Part shown: one piece after another, positions 1 through 9,456 of the stretch
How positions within the stretch are numbered: the stretch's first letter is position 1
Layout of the letters: every line of letters begins with the position of its first letter
Assembly (NCBI GenBank): GCA_002412705.1
Contig: DHVO01000020.1
Coordinates: 1-19,270 of the forward strand
Length of the DNA: 19,270 bases
DNA from: Bacteroidales bacterium UBA5206
Lineage (GTDB): Bacteria > Bacteroidota > Bacteroidia > Bacteroidales > Tenuifilaceae
Direction: 5' to 3'
Notes under the pieces: generated by a model
Database searches by the model: none
What the model was told of the DNA's origin: nothing
Seen by the model: only the letters and a program-made list of their open reading frames with translations
Position numbers and translations under genes: made by a program

Positions 1-2819
1 ACATGGATACGTACCTAAACATTACGCTCAACCCACAAAATTTGGATATAGACGAGGTTGTGGTAATTGGGTATGGTACCGTTAAAAAGAGCGATCTAAC
101 TGGTTCCGTTGCATCAATTAGCTCCAACAGCATTAAGGAGTCAAGAGTAGCGGGCATAGACCAAGCCATACAGGGTAGAGCTGCTGGCGTAACCGTTACA
201 GCCAACAGCGGACAACCAGGTAGCCCAGTAACTGTAAGGGTTAGGGGTATTGGTACTGTAAACAATAGCGATCCACTTTATGTTGTTGACGGGGTTGCCC
301 TGTCAAACATCGCTTTCCTTAACCCTTCGGATATCAAATCCATGGAAATACTTAAGGATGCTTCTGCTACTGCCATATATGGCTCTAGAGGTGCCAACGG
401 TGTTATTCTTATTACCACGATATCGGGAAATAAATCCAGTAAAATAAATACCACTTTCGACTTTTACACCGGCATACAGAATAAGTGGCGTACCCTTGAC
501 ATGATGAACCGCGAGCAGTACGCCGCCTTTAAGGGATACGATCCAAACGACGCAACCTACTCTAGCTTTTCCGATTGGGTTTACGGCAACTTTAATTTGG
601 TTAACAACCCCTACATCCCAACCGATATTAACTACGAGCAGTACGATACCGACTGGCAAGAGGTTGTTTTTAGGGATAACGCCCAAATAAGCAACTTCCA
701 CTTTGCTGCCGATGGAGGTAATGAAACAAGCAGCTATGCTTTAAGCCTAGGATACTTCAATCAGGAAGGTATTATAATAGCATCAAACTTTAAGAGGTTA
801 ACCTTTAGGGTAAACACAAGTCACATGCTATCTAAATACATTAAGGTTGGAGAGAATCTATCATTCTCCAACTCTCGTAACAGAGGCGTTGCCACAAATA
901 ACGAGAACTACTCGGTACTAAATAGCGCCATAGCCTTTGCTCCATGGGATCCAGTAAAATATCCCGACGGAAGAATAACCCCATCAACAACAACAAACCT
1001 AATTAACCCAATCAGCATGATTGAGAACCAGAATCCTAAGGAGGAGTGGAATAGGTTAGTTGGAAATTTCTTTGTTGATATCACCCCTATTAAAGGGCTT
1101 ACCTTTAAATCGGATGTGGGAACAGATATTTCCTATGGCGATGCACGCAACTTTAAGCCCAAGTATTACATATCGGCCAACGACTACATGGCCAACAACT
1201 TCCTGGAGCACTCCTACCAAAAGTACTTCTCTTGGCAATGGGAGAACACAGTAACGTACAAACATACCTTTAATGATAAGCACGACATTACTCTGCTTGC
1301 AGGTATGACAGCACAAGAAGGTACATGGGACTTTTTGGGAGCAAGCAAAACCCATATTCCTAACGAGAGCCCTAACCTTTGGTACCTTGATGCAGCCACC
1401 CAAAACGCCACGGCTGGCGGCCGGGCTTGGGAATGGTCTATGTTATCATATCTTGGTCGCTTACACTACTCCTATGCAAGTCGTTACATGCTTACCCTTA
1501 CAATGCGTAGAGATGGTTCATCCCGCTTTGGCACCAACAACAAATGGGGTATGTTCCCTTCGGCGGCATTGGGCTGGAATGTACACCAAGAGAGTTTCTT
1601 TGCCAACTTGGCTGACAAAATAAACACCCTAAAAGTTAGAGCAGGTTGGGGGCAAATAGGGAACCAAGAAATAGGTAACTACGCCTTTACCACTCTAATA
1701 AATGGAGGAACCACTTTTGTGGGCTACGTTTTTGGAGTACCACAAGCCCTAATTGCTGGAGCAGCTCCTCTTACCAATGCCAACAAGGATTTAAAGTGGG
1801 AAACCACCGAGCAGACCAACGTAGGTATAGATATGGCAGTTCTCAACAACAGGCTAAGCCTATCGGCCGACTACTACATAAAGGATACAAAAGACATGTT
1901 GGTTGCGGTACCGGTTCCTGGAAATGTGGGGCTTAGGTACAACGCCCTAGTTAATGCAGGTAGCATAAGAAACAATGGCTTTGAGTTTACAGCAGAGTAT
2001 AAGCAAACCCTTGGAGACTTTAGCTACTCAGTAGGAGGTAACTTTACCACAGTAAAAAACAAAGTAATATCGCTTGGTGGTGGAGAGGACATTTACTCGG
2101 CTCCATTCTTTGGAGAGTTTCTCACCCGTACCAGAGAGGGCGATCCCATTGGCTCATTCTATGGCTACGAAATAGCAGGTATTTTTCAGGATAAGTACGA
2201 TGTTGAGGAGTATGTAAACTCTAAGGGACAACAGATACAACCAAATGCAAATCCTGGCGATTTTAAGTTCGTAAACCAAAACGACGACAATAAGATTGAT
2301 GCCAACGATAAGGTAAACCTAGGAAGCCCTATACCAAAGTTCACCTATGGATTCAATGCCTCATTAAACTATAAAAGCGTTGATTTTCAAATATTCTTCC
2401 AAGGTGTTTACGGAAACAAAATATTTAACGGCAACAAGTACTTTACCGAGGGCGATGGCTACACAAACCTTAGCGTTGATATGCTTAATGCATGGTCGGG
2501 CAAAGGAACATCAAACACCCTACCCAACCCTGCTGGTAGCGCCAACAACCGCTTAGCATCGAGCCGATACATTGAGGATGGCTCATACCTTCGCCTAAAG
2601 AATGTTCAGCTTGGCTACACCCTTCCCGATGCAACGGCAAAAAGAATAGGCTTATCGAGACTTCGCGTTTATGTTGCAGCTACAAACCTGCTCACCATAA
2701 CCAAGTACACCGGTTTCGACCCCGAAATTGGGGTAACAAACGGGCTAGACCTTGGCGTAGATAGGGGTACCTATCCACAAGCCAGAACCTTTACCATTGG
2801 TGCAACCGTGAATATTTAG
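1..2819 (+). CDS. SusC-family TonB-dependent outer-membrane glycan transporter (5' partial)
   Basis: This is the outer-membrane beta-barrel of a SusCD complex, which takes up oligosaccharides using TonB energy. The visible 938 residues start just before the SusC signature DEVVVIGYGTVKKSDLTGSV. A plug domain follows, with the blocks GRAAGVTV, VRVRGIGT, PLYVVDGV and EILKDASATAIYGSRGANGV (about residues 25-140). The remaining roughly 800 residues are barrel, rich in alternating aromatic strands, and end in a typical C-terminal strand (RTFTIGATVNI). The signal peptide and the N-terminal carboxypeptidase-regulatory-like domain (about 100 residues in full-length SusC proteins of about 1000-1050) lie beyond the window edge, so the ATG at 3 is probably not the true start. 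susD begins 10 bases after the stop. Family assignment is firm. Beta-glucan specificity is inferred only from the neighbouring GH16 and GH3 genes. Confidence 0.96.
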   Translation, partial: MDTYLNITLNPQNLDIDEVVVIGYGTVKKSDLTGSVASISSNSIKESRVAGIDQAIQGRAAGVTVTANSGQPGSPVTVRVRGIGTVNNSDPLYVVDGVALSNIAFLNPSDIKSMEILKDASATAIYGSRGANGVILITTISGNKSSKINTTFDFYTGIQNKWRTLDMMNREQYAAFKGYDPNDATYSSFSDWVYGNFNLVNNPYIPTDINYEQYDTDWQEVVFRDNAQISNFHFAADGGNETSSYALSLGYFNQEGIIIASNFKRLTFRVNTSHMLSKYIKVGENLSFSNSRNRGVATNNENYSVLNSAIAFAPWDPVKYPDGRITPSTTTNLINPISMIENQNPKEEWNRLVGNFFVDITPIKGLTFKSDVGTDISYGDARNFKPKYYISANDYMANNFLEHSYQKYFSWQWENTVTYKHTFNDKHDITLLAGMTAQEGTWDFLGASKTHIPNESPNLWYLDAATQNATAGGRAWEWSMLSYLGRLHYSYASRYMLTLTMRRDGSSRFGTNNKWGMFPSAALGWNVHQESFFANLADKINTLKVRAGWGQIGNQEIGNYAFTTLINGGTTFVGYVFGVPQALIAGAAPLTNANKDLKWETTEQTNVGIDMAVLNNRLSLSADYYIKDTKDMLVAVPVPGNVGLRYNALVNAGSIRNNGFEFTAEYKQTLGDFSYSVGGNFTTVKNKVISLGGGEDIYSAPFFGEFLTRTREGDPIGSFYGYEIAGIFQDKYDVEEYVNSKGQQIQPNANPGDFKFVNQNDDNKIDANDKVNLGSPIPKFTYGFNASLNYKSVDFQIFFQGVYGNKIFNGNKYFTEGDGYTNLSVDMLNAWSGKGTSNTLPNPAGSANNRLASSRYIEDGSYLRLKNVQLGYTLPDATAKRIGLSRLRVYVAATNLLTITKYTGFDPEIGVTNGLDLGVDRGTYPQARTFTIGATVNI

Positions 2820-2829
2820 TTTTTTGAAG

Positions 2830-4371
2830 ATGCAAATAAGTACAGCTATGAGAACACGCATTCAACATATTTTGGTAATAGTATTTGCAGCACTACTTAT
2901 TACCGCTTGCTCCGAGGACTTCCTAAACAAGGAGCCACTTGTTGACAATGTTATTGAGAACTTCTACAAAACAGGAAGCGATGCAATTTATGCCACCAAT
3001 GCAGCTTACACCCCGCTACAATGGGAGTTTAACAACACCTACTTTAGCGAATGGATGCTTGGTGACATTGTTTCCGATGATGCGCTAAAAGGCGGAAACG
3101 GCATTAGCGACATGGGCGATATTTTCCTTCTGGAAAACTTTAACGGAACCCCAAGTAATGAGATACTCCTTGAGTTTTACAGAGCTCAATACCAAGGAAT
3201 AAACCGTAGTAACCTTGCAATAAATAACATCCCCGCAATTCCTGTTGACGAGGATATGGACGAAAGCCTTAAACAAAGGCTAATTGCTGAGGCCAAGTTC
3301 CTAAGGGCATTTTACTACTTCCGCTTAGTTAAGGTGTTTGGCGGTGTACCTAAGGTTACTCGCTCGCTTAGCCCTTCGGAGTACGCAATGCCACGCGCTC
3401 ACAAGGACACCATCTACAACCTTATTTACAAGGATTTGCTATCTGCAATTCCTCATCTTTGGAAAAAGTACGACTACGAACCCGAAGATATGGGACGCGT
3501 AACCAAAGGTGCTGCTCAAGCCCTACTAATGAAGGCTTACTTGTACAACAAACGCTGGGACGATGCACGCGCATGGGGCGACTCCATTATAGCATCAAGC
3601 GTATATGGGCTAAACAACAGCTATGCCGATAACTTTACACTTGCCGGAGAGAATGGCATTGAATCGGTTTTCGAAATACAGTACATGGAGGAGCCCACTA
3701 GCGACTATGGCGAGGGTAATGGATTTACAAGGGGAACGTTTACTGTAATACTTCAACGCACCAGAGTTTCAAACCTTGGCTGGGGCTTTAACCACCCAAC
3801 TACCGATTTAATTAACGAGTATGAGCCCAGCGATCCTCGCAAAGATGCCACTATTACAGGTCCCGATGCCGATGTGTACTTGGGCAATGGATATCATAGC
3901 AAAAAGTACGCGCTAACAGGTTACCAGCTTGCGCACCCAACCCGTGCACCACTTAACTACAAAGTAATTCGCTATGCTGATGTGCTACTTATGTACGCCG
4001 AGGCTGCTTGTGAAATTGGCGACCTAGGCGCGGCCAAGCTAAAGCTGGAGGAGGTGCGCAACAGGGCTCGTCAGGGCAACAACACAATACTCCCCGAGTT
4101 CCCATACGGCAGCTACACCGACGACCAAGCGGGACTTCGCCAGGCCATACGCCACGAAAGGCGTGTTGAACTGGCCATGGAAGGGCAACGTTTCTTCGAC
4201 CTTGTTCGCTGGGGCATTGCACCTCAGGTTATGAACGCCTATGCCGCAAACGAATCGGAAGCGGTAAAAGCACATATACAACCCTTTATTGAGGGCAAGC
4301 ACGAGCTGTTCCCAATTCCTGAGGTTGAGCGTAACCTCAACCCTAATCTAGACCAAAATCCGAATTACTAA
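2830..4371 (+). CDS. SusD/RagB-family surface glycan-binding lipoprotein
   Basis: This is the lid lipoprotein of the SusCD transporter, which binds glycan at the cell surface. From the ATG at 2830 the protein has 513 residues, the normal SusD length. A signal peptide ends in the lipobox LITAC (Cys27), followed by SED, matching the acidic surface-export signal of Bacteroidota lipoproteins. Family hallmarks are AEAKFLRAFYYFRLVKVFGG in the N-terminal helical region, RYADVLLMYAEAA and RHERRVELAMEGQRFFDLVRWG towards the C-terminus, and the closing PIPEVERNLNPNLDQNPNY. An in-frame TTG at 2824 and an ATG at 2848 are alternative starts. The ATG at 2848 would give a shorter but still adequate signal peptide; 2830 was chosen as the first ATG after susC. 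The 10-base gap to susC indicates co-transcription. The ligand is inferred from context. Confidence 0.95.
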   Translation: MQISTAMRTRIQHILVIVFAALLITACSEDFLNKEPLVDNVIENFYKTGSDAIYATNAAYTPLQWEFNNTYFSEWMLGDIVSDDALKGGNGISDMGDIFLLENFNGTPSNEILLEFYRAQYQGINRSNLAINNIPAIPVDEDMDESLKQRLIAEAKFLRAFYYFRLVKVFGGVPKVTRSLSPSEYAMPRAHKDTIYNLIYKDLLSAIPHLWKKYDYEPEDMGRVTKGAAQALLMKAYLYNKRWDDARAWGDSIIASSVYGLNNSYADNFTLAGENGIESVFEIQYMEEPTSDYGEGNGFTRGTFTVILQRTRVSNLGWGFNHPTTDLINEYEPSDPRKDATITGPDADVYLGNGYHSKKYALTGYQLAHPTRAPLNYKVIRYADVLLMYAEAACEIGDLGAAKLKLEEVRNRARQGNNTILPEFPYGSYTDDQAGLRQAIRHERRVELAMEGQRFFDLVRWGIAPQVMNAYAANESEAVKAHIQPFIEGKHELFPIPEVERNLNPNLDQNPNY

Positions 4372-4409
4372 ACACTCTCATATTTTCAAACTCCTAATAC
4401 CAAACAGCT

Positions 4410-5888
4410 ATGAATAAGAAAATTTTTATTGTACTACTAGCCGTTCTTCAAACAACGGTATTCTTCTCCTGTAGCGACGACGATGAACCTACAGTTGACG
4501 TGAAATCACGCTTCTCTGTTGCAAACGATGAGGTTGATGGATTTAAGGTTAACATAACCAACGACTCCGAAAACGCAACCAGCTACGAGTGGAACTTTGG
4601 CGATGGCAGCGAAACCGGAACCCAAAGCGCAACCACATTCTCTTACACCTACCAAGAGGCAGGTACCTACACCATTACCCTTACAGCAATTAACGGAAAC
4701 GTTAAGAATGTATCTACAAAAGAGGTGGTTATATCGGGTATGACTCTTAAGCAGTTCCTAGCAGGAACCGAGGCTGCTGGTAAAGTTTGGCACCTTGAGT
4801 TCGACCTGCTAATAAATATGTTTAACCCCGATAATACCAGCGAGTGGTGGTACGGATGGAATTCACTTCCTACTGCCGACCAGCGCAACACCGTTCGCCA
4901 TCACGAGTACATCTTTAAGCCCGATGGCTCATTCGAATTCAAAACCAACGGCTTCACCGTTCGCCCTGTAGCAGGGATACTGTTTGGCGATGCTCCCGAA
5001 ACAAAAGGTTGGAGCGACGATGTTAGCTGGGAAAGCCTTATTGGCAAAGATTGCAGCACCTGGGGTAACAATGCTAACCTAACTTTCCAGATTAGCGATG
5101 CCTCTAAGTATGTTCCTATGTGTACAAACCGTATCACCATTGGTGGTAAGGGTGGTCACATTGGTCCTATGGATTGCGGTACACTAAAGGTTATCGACGA
5201 GCCTGCTCTTGAAACCTTCTACGAAGTGCTAAAATGGGCCGATGGTGGCGACCAGCCAGACACCGTTATCCTTTACACTCCTTGGGGTGGTAACGAGAAT
5301 GGCGTTGGCACCGACAGACCTGCACTAGGTGTTATTACTCTGGTATCGTACAAAAACGAAAGCCAAATTCCTGTTGACGAAATAGTTGTTGAAAAACCTC
5401 TAGGCGTTTACGATATCAGCGAGACTTTTGAAACCGCTGGTACCATGACTTGGGTTGCAGACAATAGCCCAGCCGAATTTGTTGAGGATTTTGCTAACCC
5501 AGTATCGGGCGGCATCAACACCTCTGCTAAAGTGGGTAAATATGTTCGTGGCACACAGGATTGGGCAAACCTTCAGTTTGAGCTATCATATAGAATGAAC
5601 CTGAGCACACGTAACGTATTCAAGATGAAGGTTTATATTGATAGCGAAGCTGCTGTTCCAACTGTATCGATGAAGCTACAGGACACCAAACAGGGCGGCA
5701 ACGCTTGGCAAACACAAAAAGAAATAAAGTTAGAAGGCCTAACCAAGGGAGAATGGATTGAACTTACCTTCGACTTTAACGAAGTATCAACAAACGAAGC
5801 TTACGATAAAATTGTGGTTCAGTTTGGGGATGAGGGCGCTAACAAAGGAGATGGTCTATTCTACTTTGACGACCTAATCCTTCAATAG
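4410..5888 (+). CDS. PKD-domain surface glycan-binding lipoprotein (SGBP, SusE/F position)
   Basis: This is probably an outer-surface glycan-binding protein that helps the SusCD complex capture beta-glucan. Its 492 residues start with a signal peptide ending at Cys21, followed by SDDDEP, a strong surface-export motif. Residues about 31-110 are a PKD domain (YEWNFGDGS, then YTYQEAGTYTITLTA). Residues about 111-315 form a domain I cannot name, with an aromatic patch (EWWYGW at 145-150) and cysteines at 215, 238 and 256. Residues about 331-492 look like a beta-jelly-roll carbohydrate-binding module, beginning DISETFETAGTMTW and ending GDGLFYFDDLIL. No catalytic motif is visible. Its place directly after susD is where SusE/F-like binding proteins are found, and PKD-bearing lipoproteins are known from laminarin PULs. 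The binding role is inferred from architecture and position. Confidence 0.85.
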   Translation: MNKKIFIVLLAVLQTTVFFSCSDDDEPTVDVKSRFSVANDEVDGFKVNITNDSENATSYEWNFGDGSETGTQSATTFSYTYQEAGTYTITLTAINGNVKNVSTKEVVISGMTLKQFLAGTEAAGKVWHLEFDLLINMFNPDNTSEWWYGWNSLPTADQRNTVRHHEYIFKPDGSFEFKTNGFTVRPVAGILFGDAPETKGWSDDVSWESLIGKDCSTWGNNANLTFQISDASKYVPMCTNRITIGGKGGHIGPMDCGTLKVIDEPALETFYEVLKWADGGDQPDTVILYTPWGGNENGVGTDRPALGVITLVSYKNESQIPVDEIVVEKPLGVYDISETFETAGTMTWVADNSPAEFVEDFANPVSGGINTSAKVGKYVRGTQDWANLQFELSYRMNLSTRNVFKMKVYIDSEAAVPTVSMKLQDTKQGGNAWQTQKEIKLEGLTKGEWIELTFDFNEVSTNEAYDKIVVQFGDEGANKGDGLFYFDDLILQ

Positions 5889-5914
5889 CGGATTAGCAAT
5901 GTGTTTTTCGTTCT

Positions 5915-5941
5915 GGCCTCCCTCAACCACTGGGGGAGGCC
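5915..5941 (+). terminator. Hairpin after the SGBP gene, possible attenuator
   Basis: Ten pairs (5915-5924 with 5932-5941, one of them G-U) close a 7-base loop, 26 bases after the SGBP stop. There is no downstream T-tract, so it is a poor intrinsic terminator. It may instead protect the susCD-SGBP part of the transcript from 3' decay or lower expression of the enzyme genes beyond it. The rest of this 119-base gap holds no convincing Bacteroidota promoter. Confidence 0.4.
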
Positions 5942-6007
5942 TAACGGAAAGCAAGAACTACCCCAAAACAGTAATAAACTTGCACCTTGTGCCAATACAC
6001 AGCAAAA

Positions 6008-7057
6008 ATGAACAAAAGCATACTAACCATACTACTACTCTTTAGCGCCTTAACTCTTTTTGGACAGAACCAATTAGTATGGTCTGATGAGTTTGACTCA
6101 GAATCGCTTAACACCGAGTTCTGGAACTACGATATTGGCAACGGCGCAGGTGGTTGGGGTAACAACGAGTTACAGTACTACACCAATCGGCCAGAGAATA
6201 TTAGCATTGAGAACGGCATACTAATGATTACCGCCCGCAAGGAGCTATACAATGGCTACAACTACACCTCGGCGCGCATACACTCCCGCAACAAGGCCTA
6301 CTGGAGGTACGGACGCATTGAGATGAGAGCCAAGCTACCCAAAGGGCGCGGCACTTGGCCCGCTTTCTGGATGCTACCCCAAAAGCAGATTTACGGCTCT
6401 AACTACTGGCCCGATAATGGTGAGATAGACATTATGGAGTACGTAGGCTACCAGCCTGGTATTGTTCATGGTAGCGTTCACACCAACATGAACTATGGGG
6501 GCAACAGCATTACCAGAACCATTACCTACGCTGGTGTTGAGAACGATTTTCATATCTTTGCCATTGAGTGGTCGCCAGACATGATTAAGTTCTACGTGGA
6601 TAACTACTACTATGGCAACTACTACCGTTCCAACCGCGATTGGCACTACTGGCCTTTCGACCAGAACTTTTTTCTGCTTCTCAACTTTGCCGTTGGTGGC
6701 AACTGGGGTGGTGCACAAGGTGTTGACGAAACCATCTTTCCACAAACCTACCAAATAGACTACGTAAGGGTTTACAACACCAACCCCACATCGGTTAACG
6801 ACACGCAGGTTGAGGCTTCTACCATATCGGCTACTCCAAACCCAACATCGGGACTAGTTACGGTTAGAGTACAGGGCAATGCTCCAGAGCGTAGTACCAT
6901 AAGCGTTTTCGATATGGTTGGCAACACGGTAATTGCCCCATTTATTAGCAACAACCAGTACACAACACTGGATTTGAGCCACCTTAACGCAGGCCTTTAC
7001 TTAGTAAAGGTTAAAACTAAAGTGGAAACCAAAACCCTAAAGATTGTAAAAGAGTAA
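6008..7057 (+). CDS. GH16 endo-beta-1,3-glucanase (laminarinase type) with T9SS sorting domain
   Basis: This is an endo-acting glucanase of family GH16 that cuts internal beta-1,3 (or mixed-linkage) glucan bonds outside the cell. From the ATG at 6008 it has 349 residues: a cleavable signal peptide (1 to about 19, no lipobox cysteine), a GH16 domain (about 22-256) and a C-terminal domain (about 271-349). The active-site strand reads GEIDIMEYVG, with nucleophile Glu139, Asp141 and acid/base Glu144; the inserted Met is typical of laminarinases. WPAFWMLP and FLLLNFAVGGNWGG are further GH16 landmarks. The tail (ATPNPTSG, then LNAGLYLVKV and a short basic end) is a type A T9SS sorting signal, implying export through the outer membrane and surface attachment or release. 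A TTG at 5987 would add seven residues (MCQYTAK) before the natural signal peptide, so it was rejected. Confidence 0.93.
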   Translation: MNKSILTILLLFSALTLFGQNQLVWSDEFDSESLNTEFWNYDIGNGAGGWGNNELQYYTNRPENISIENGILMITARKELYNGYNYTSARIHSRNKAYWRYGRIEMRAKLPKGRGTWPAFWMLPQKQIYGSNYWPDNGEIDIMEYVGYQPGIVHGSVHTNMNYGGNSITRTITYAGVENDFHIFAIEWSPDMIKFYVDNYYYGNYYRSNRDWHYWPFDQNFFLLLNFAVGGNWGGAQGVDETIFPQTYQIDYVRVYNTNPTSVNDTQVEASTISATPNPTSGLVTVRVQGNAPERSTISVFDMVGNTVIAPFISNNQYTTLDLSHLNAGLYLVKVKTKVETKTLKIVKE

Positions 7058-7094
7058 TTCATCTGTTGATTTTTAGCCTATTACACAACAATTA

Positions 7095-7128
7095 GTTCGC
7101 ATACACAGCGGCGAACAATCCCTTTTTT
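7095..7128 (+). terminator. Weak hairpin plus T-tract between GH16 and GH3 genes
   Basis: A 6-bp stem (7095-7100 with 7111-7116) closes a 10-base loop and is followed within seven bases by six Ts (7123-7128). A second T-run lies at 7135-7140. The short stem makes this partial termination or attenuation at best. The rest of the 105-base gap shows no promoter match. Confidence 0.3.
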
Positions 7129-7162
7129 ACATCATTTTTTCATAACGGAACCCATAAACCCA

Positions 7163-9415
7163 ATGAAGAAGCTAGCATACATACTACTGGGAATCGCAAT
7201 ACTATCGGCATGCACAACAAGTAGCCATAGGGATTCTAACAGCGTACTCGAATCCAAAGTAGATTCCGTTTTAGCAAAGCTCACTCTGAATGAGAAAATT
7301 GGGCAAATGATGCAAATATCCAGCTACTACAGCAGCGATGCCGAGAAGCTAAAGGAACTGGTGCGCAAAGGCGCCATTGGCTCGCTTCTTAACGAGGTTG
7401 ACCCAAAAGCGGTTAACGACCTGCAAAGGGCTGCCGTAGAGGAGAGCACACATGGTATTCCGCTAATTATTGGTCGCGATGTTATTCACGGTTTCAGAAC
7501 CATTTTCCCCATCCCACTAGGACAAGCAGCAGCATGGAATCCTGAAATTGTGGAGAAGAGCTCGCACGTTGCAGCAACAGAGGCACGGTCTGTTGGCGTA
7601 ACATGGACCTTCTCGCCCATGATTGATGTTGCCCGCGACCCACGCTGGGGACGCGTTGCCGAAGGTTACGGCGAGGACCCTCTCCTAACCTCTACTCTTG
7701 GAGCAGCAGCCATAAAGGGCTACCAAGGCAACAACCTTACAAACAACAACACCATGGCAGCATGCGCCAAGCACTTTGCAGCCTATGGCGCAGTAGAGGC
7801 TGGCAGAGATTACAACACCGTAATACTATCGGACCAGGAGCTACGCAACGTTTATCTCCCTCCTTTTAAAGCCGCCGTTGATGCTGGTGCGGTTACTTTT
7901 ATGAGCGCCTTTAACGAGATTAACGGCGTACCTGCCACAGGAAACAAGCTACTGCTAACCAACGTGCTCCGTAACCAGTGGGGCTTTAACGGATTTGTGG
8001 TAAGCGACTGGTCATCGATTCCCGAGATGGTAAGGCACGGCTTTGCCACCGACGAGGCGCATAGCGCCATAATTGCCGCCGAAGCAGGTATCGATATGGA
8101 GATGTCCAGCGATGCATACGCCTTAAACTTAGCCCAATTAGTGAAGGAGAAAAAGATATCGGAAGAGGTAATAAACAATGCCGTTCGCAACATACTAAGG
8201 GTAAAGTTCCAGCTAGGACTTTTCGATAACCCCTACGTTGACGAAACGCTTAGCCAAAGGGTTATGGCTACAGACTCTGCAATGGCACTTGCACAAAAGG
8301 CTGCAGAGGAGAGCATTGTAATGCTAAAGAACGAGAACAACACCTTGCCCCTAAGCACAAGCATTAAACGGGTTGCCGTTATAGGCCCCATGGCAAACGA
8401 CCGCTACGAGCAGCTTGGCACATGGATTTTTGATGGCGATACAAATCTTACCATTACCCCATTGCACTCAATAAAGAAGCTATTGGGTAACAATAAAGTG
8501 CTATTTAGCAAAGCCCTTACCCATAGCCGCGACAACAGCACCAGCAGCTTTGCCCAAGCCAAAAGCATGGCAAAGAGCGCCGATGCGGTGGTTGTGTTCA
8601 TTGGCGAGGAGTCCATCCTATCGGGCGAGGCACATGGCCGGGCAAACATAGACCTTCCGGGCTCGCAAGCGCAACTGGTTAAGGAACTGGCTAGCACAGG
8701 CAAACCAGTAATTGCAGTAATTATGGCAGGCCGTCCGCTCTCCATTGGAAATATAATGCCCTACACAAGCGCCATACTATACGCTTGGCACCCAGGAACC
8801 ATGGGCGGCCCAGCAATTGCAAACGTGCTGTTTGGGGTAACTAACCCATCGGGTAAGCTGCCCATATCGTTCCCTCGTTCGGGCGGACAGTGCCCCATCT
8901 ACTACGCAAAGAAGAATAGCGGCCGCCCAGCCGATTACACCAACTGGGTTCCCATTGATAAGATTCCAGTTAGGGCTCCCCAAACATCGCTGGGGAACAC
9001 CAATCATCATCTTGATGATGGTTTTGAGCCCCTTTTCCCATTTGGGTTTGGCCTCTCCTACACCACGTTTGAGTACGGCGACCTAAGCCTATCATCGGAA
9101 AAAATGGGAACCAACGGAGCAATTACCATATCCGTAACCATTACCAACACAGGAAAAACAGGCGGTTACGAAATAGCACAGCTATACACCCACGATGTTG
9201 TGGGCAACATTACACGCCCAGTAAAGGAGCTAAAGGGCTTTGCAAAGATTTGGCTCGATGCGGGCGAATCAAAAAGCATTGAGTTTACACTTAGCGCCAG
9301 CGACTTGGCCTTTTACAAATCGTGGAGCGAGCAGGTTGTTGAACCAGGACAGTTCCGCCTATGGGTGGGCGGCAGCTCAACAACGGGCTTAACCCAACAA
9401 TTTAGCATTGAGTAA
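7163..9415 (+). CDS. GH3 beta-glucosidase, BglX-like lipoprotein
   Basis: This exo-acting beta-glucosidase releases glucose from the non-reducing ends of oligosaccharides made by the GH16 enzymes. Its 750 residues begin with a lipoprotein signal (ILSAC, Cys17). The (beta/alpha)8 domain spans about 35-360 and includes DPRWGRVAEGYGEDP, CAKHFAAYG (Lys203-His204) and VVSDWSS with the nucleophile Asp282. The alpha/beta sandwich spans about 385-575, where SGEAHGRANIDLPG carries the probable acid/base Glu489. An FnIII-like domain fills about 640-748 (FPFGFGLSYTTFEY, then VKELKGFAKIWLDAGES). Residues after Cys17 (TTSSH) lack the acidic surface signal seen on SusD and the SGBP, so a periplasm-facing location is inferred. 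The family is certain; the preferred linkage (beta-1,3 or beta-1,4) comes only from context. Confidence 0.94.
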   Translation: MKKLAYILLGIAILSACTTSSHRDSNSVLESKVDSVLAKLTLNEKIGQMMQISSYYSSDAEKLKELVRKGAIGSLLNEVDPKAVNDLQRAAVEESTHGIPLIIGRDVIHGFRTIFPIPLGQAAAWNPEIVEKSSHVAATEARSVGVTWTFSPMIDVARDPRWGRVAEGYGEDPLLTSTLGAAAIKGYQGNNLTNNNTMAACAKHFAAYGAVEAGRDYNTVILSDQELRNVYLPPFKAAVDAGAVTFMSAFNEINGVPATGNKLLLTNVLRNQWGFNGFVVSDWSSIPEMVRHGFATDEAHSAIIAAEAGIDMEMSSDAYALNLAQLVKEKKISEEVINNAVRNILRVKFQLGLFDNPYVDETLSQRVMATDSAMALAQKAAEESIVMLKNENNTLPLSTSIKRVAVIGPMANDRYEQLGTWIFDGDTNLTITPLHSIKKLLGNNKVLFSKALTHSRDNSTSSFAQAKSMAKSADAVVVFIGEESILSGEAHGRANIDLPGSQAQLVKELASTGKPVIAVIMAGRPLSIGNIMPYTSAILYAWHPGTMGGPAIANVLFGVTNPSGKLPISFPRSGGQCPIYYAKKNSGRPADYTNWVPIDKIPVRAPQTSLGNTNHHLDDGFEPLFPFGFGLSYTTFEYGDLSLSSEKMGTNGAITISVTITNTGKTGGYEIAQLYTHDVVGNITRPVKELKGFAKIWLDAGESKSIEFTLSASDLAFYKSWSEQVVEPGQFRLWVGGSSTTGLTQQFSIE

Positions 9416-9456
9416 CGCACAGCAAAACGCACTATAAACACTTAACGATACTAAAC

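Noticed and set aside
303..701. Long antisense open frames within susC, such as this 132-codon one, and similar frames inside the other large genes.
   Set aside because: They lie opposite well-supported coding sequence, have no recognisable domains and read as shadows of the real genes.
5971..5982. Promoter-like TAAACTTG before the first GH16 gene.
   Set aside because: It is one mismatch from the Bacteroidota -7 element, but no TTTG-like -33 element lies at the right distance.
5987..6007. Seven-residue N-terminal extension of the first GH16 from a TTG codon.
   Set aside because: The extension (MCQYTAK) precedes a complete signal peptide starting with MNKS at 6008, so the ATG is the better start.
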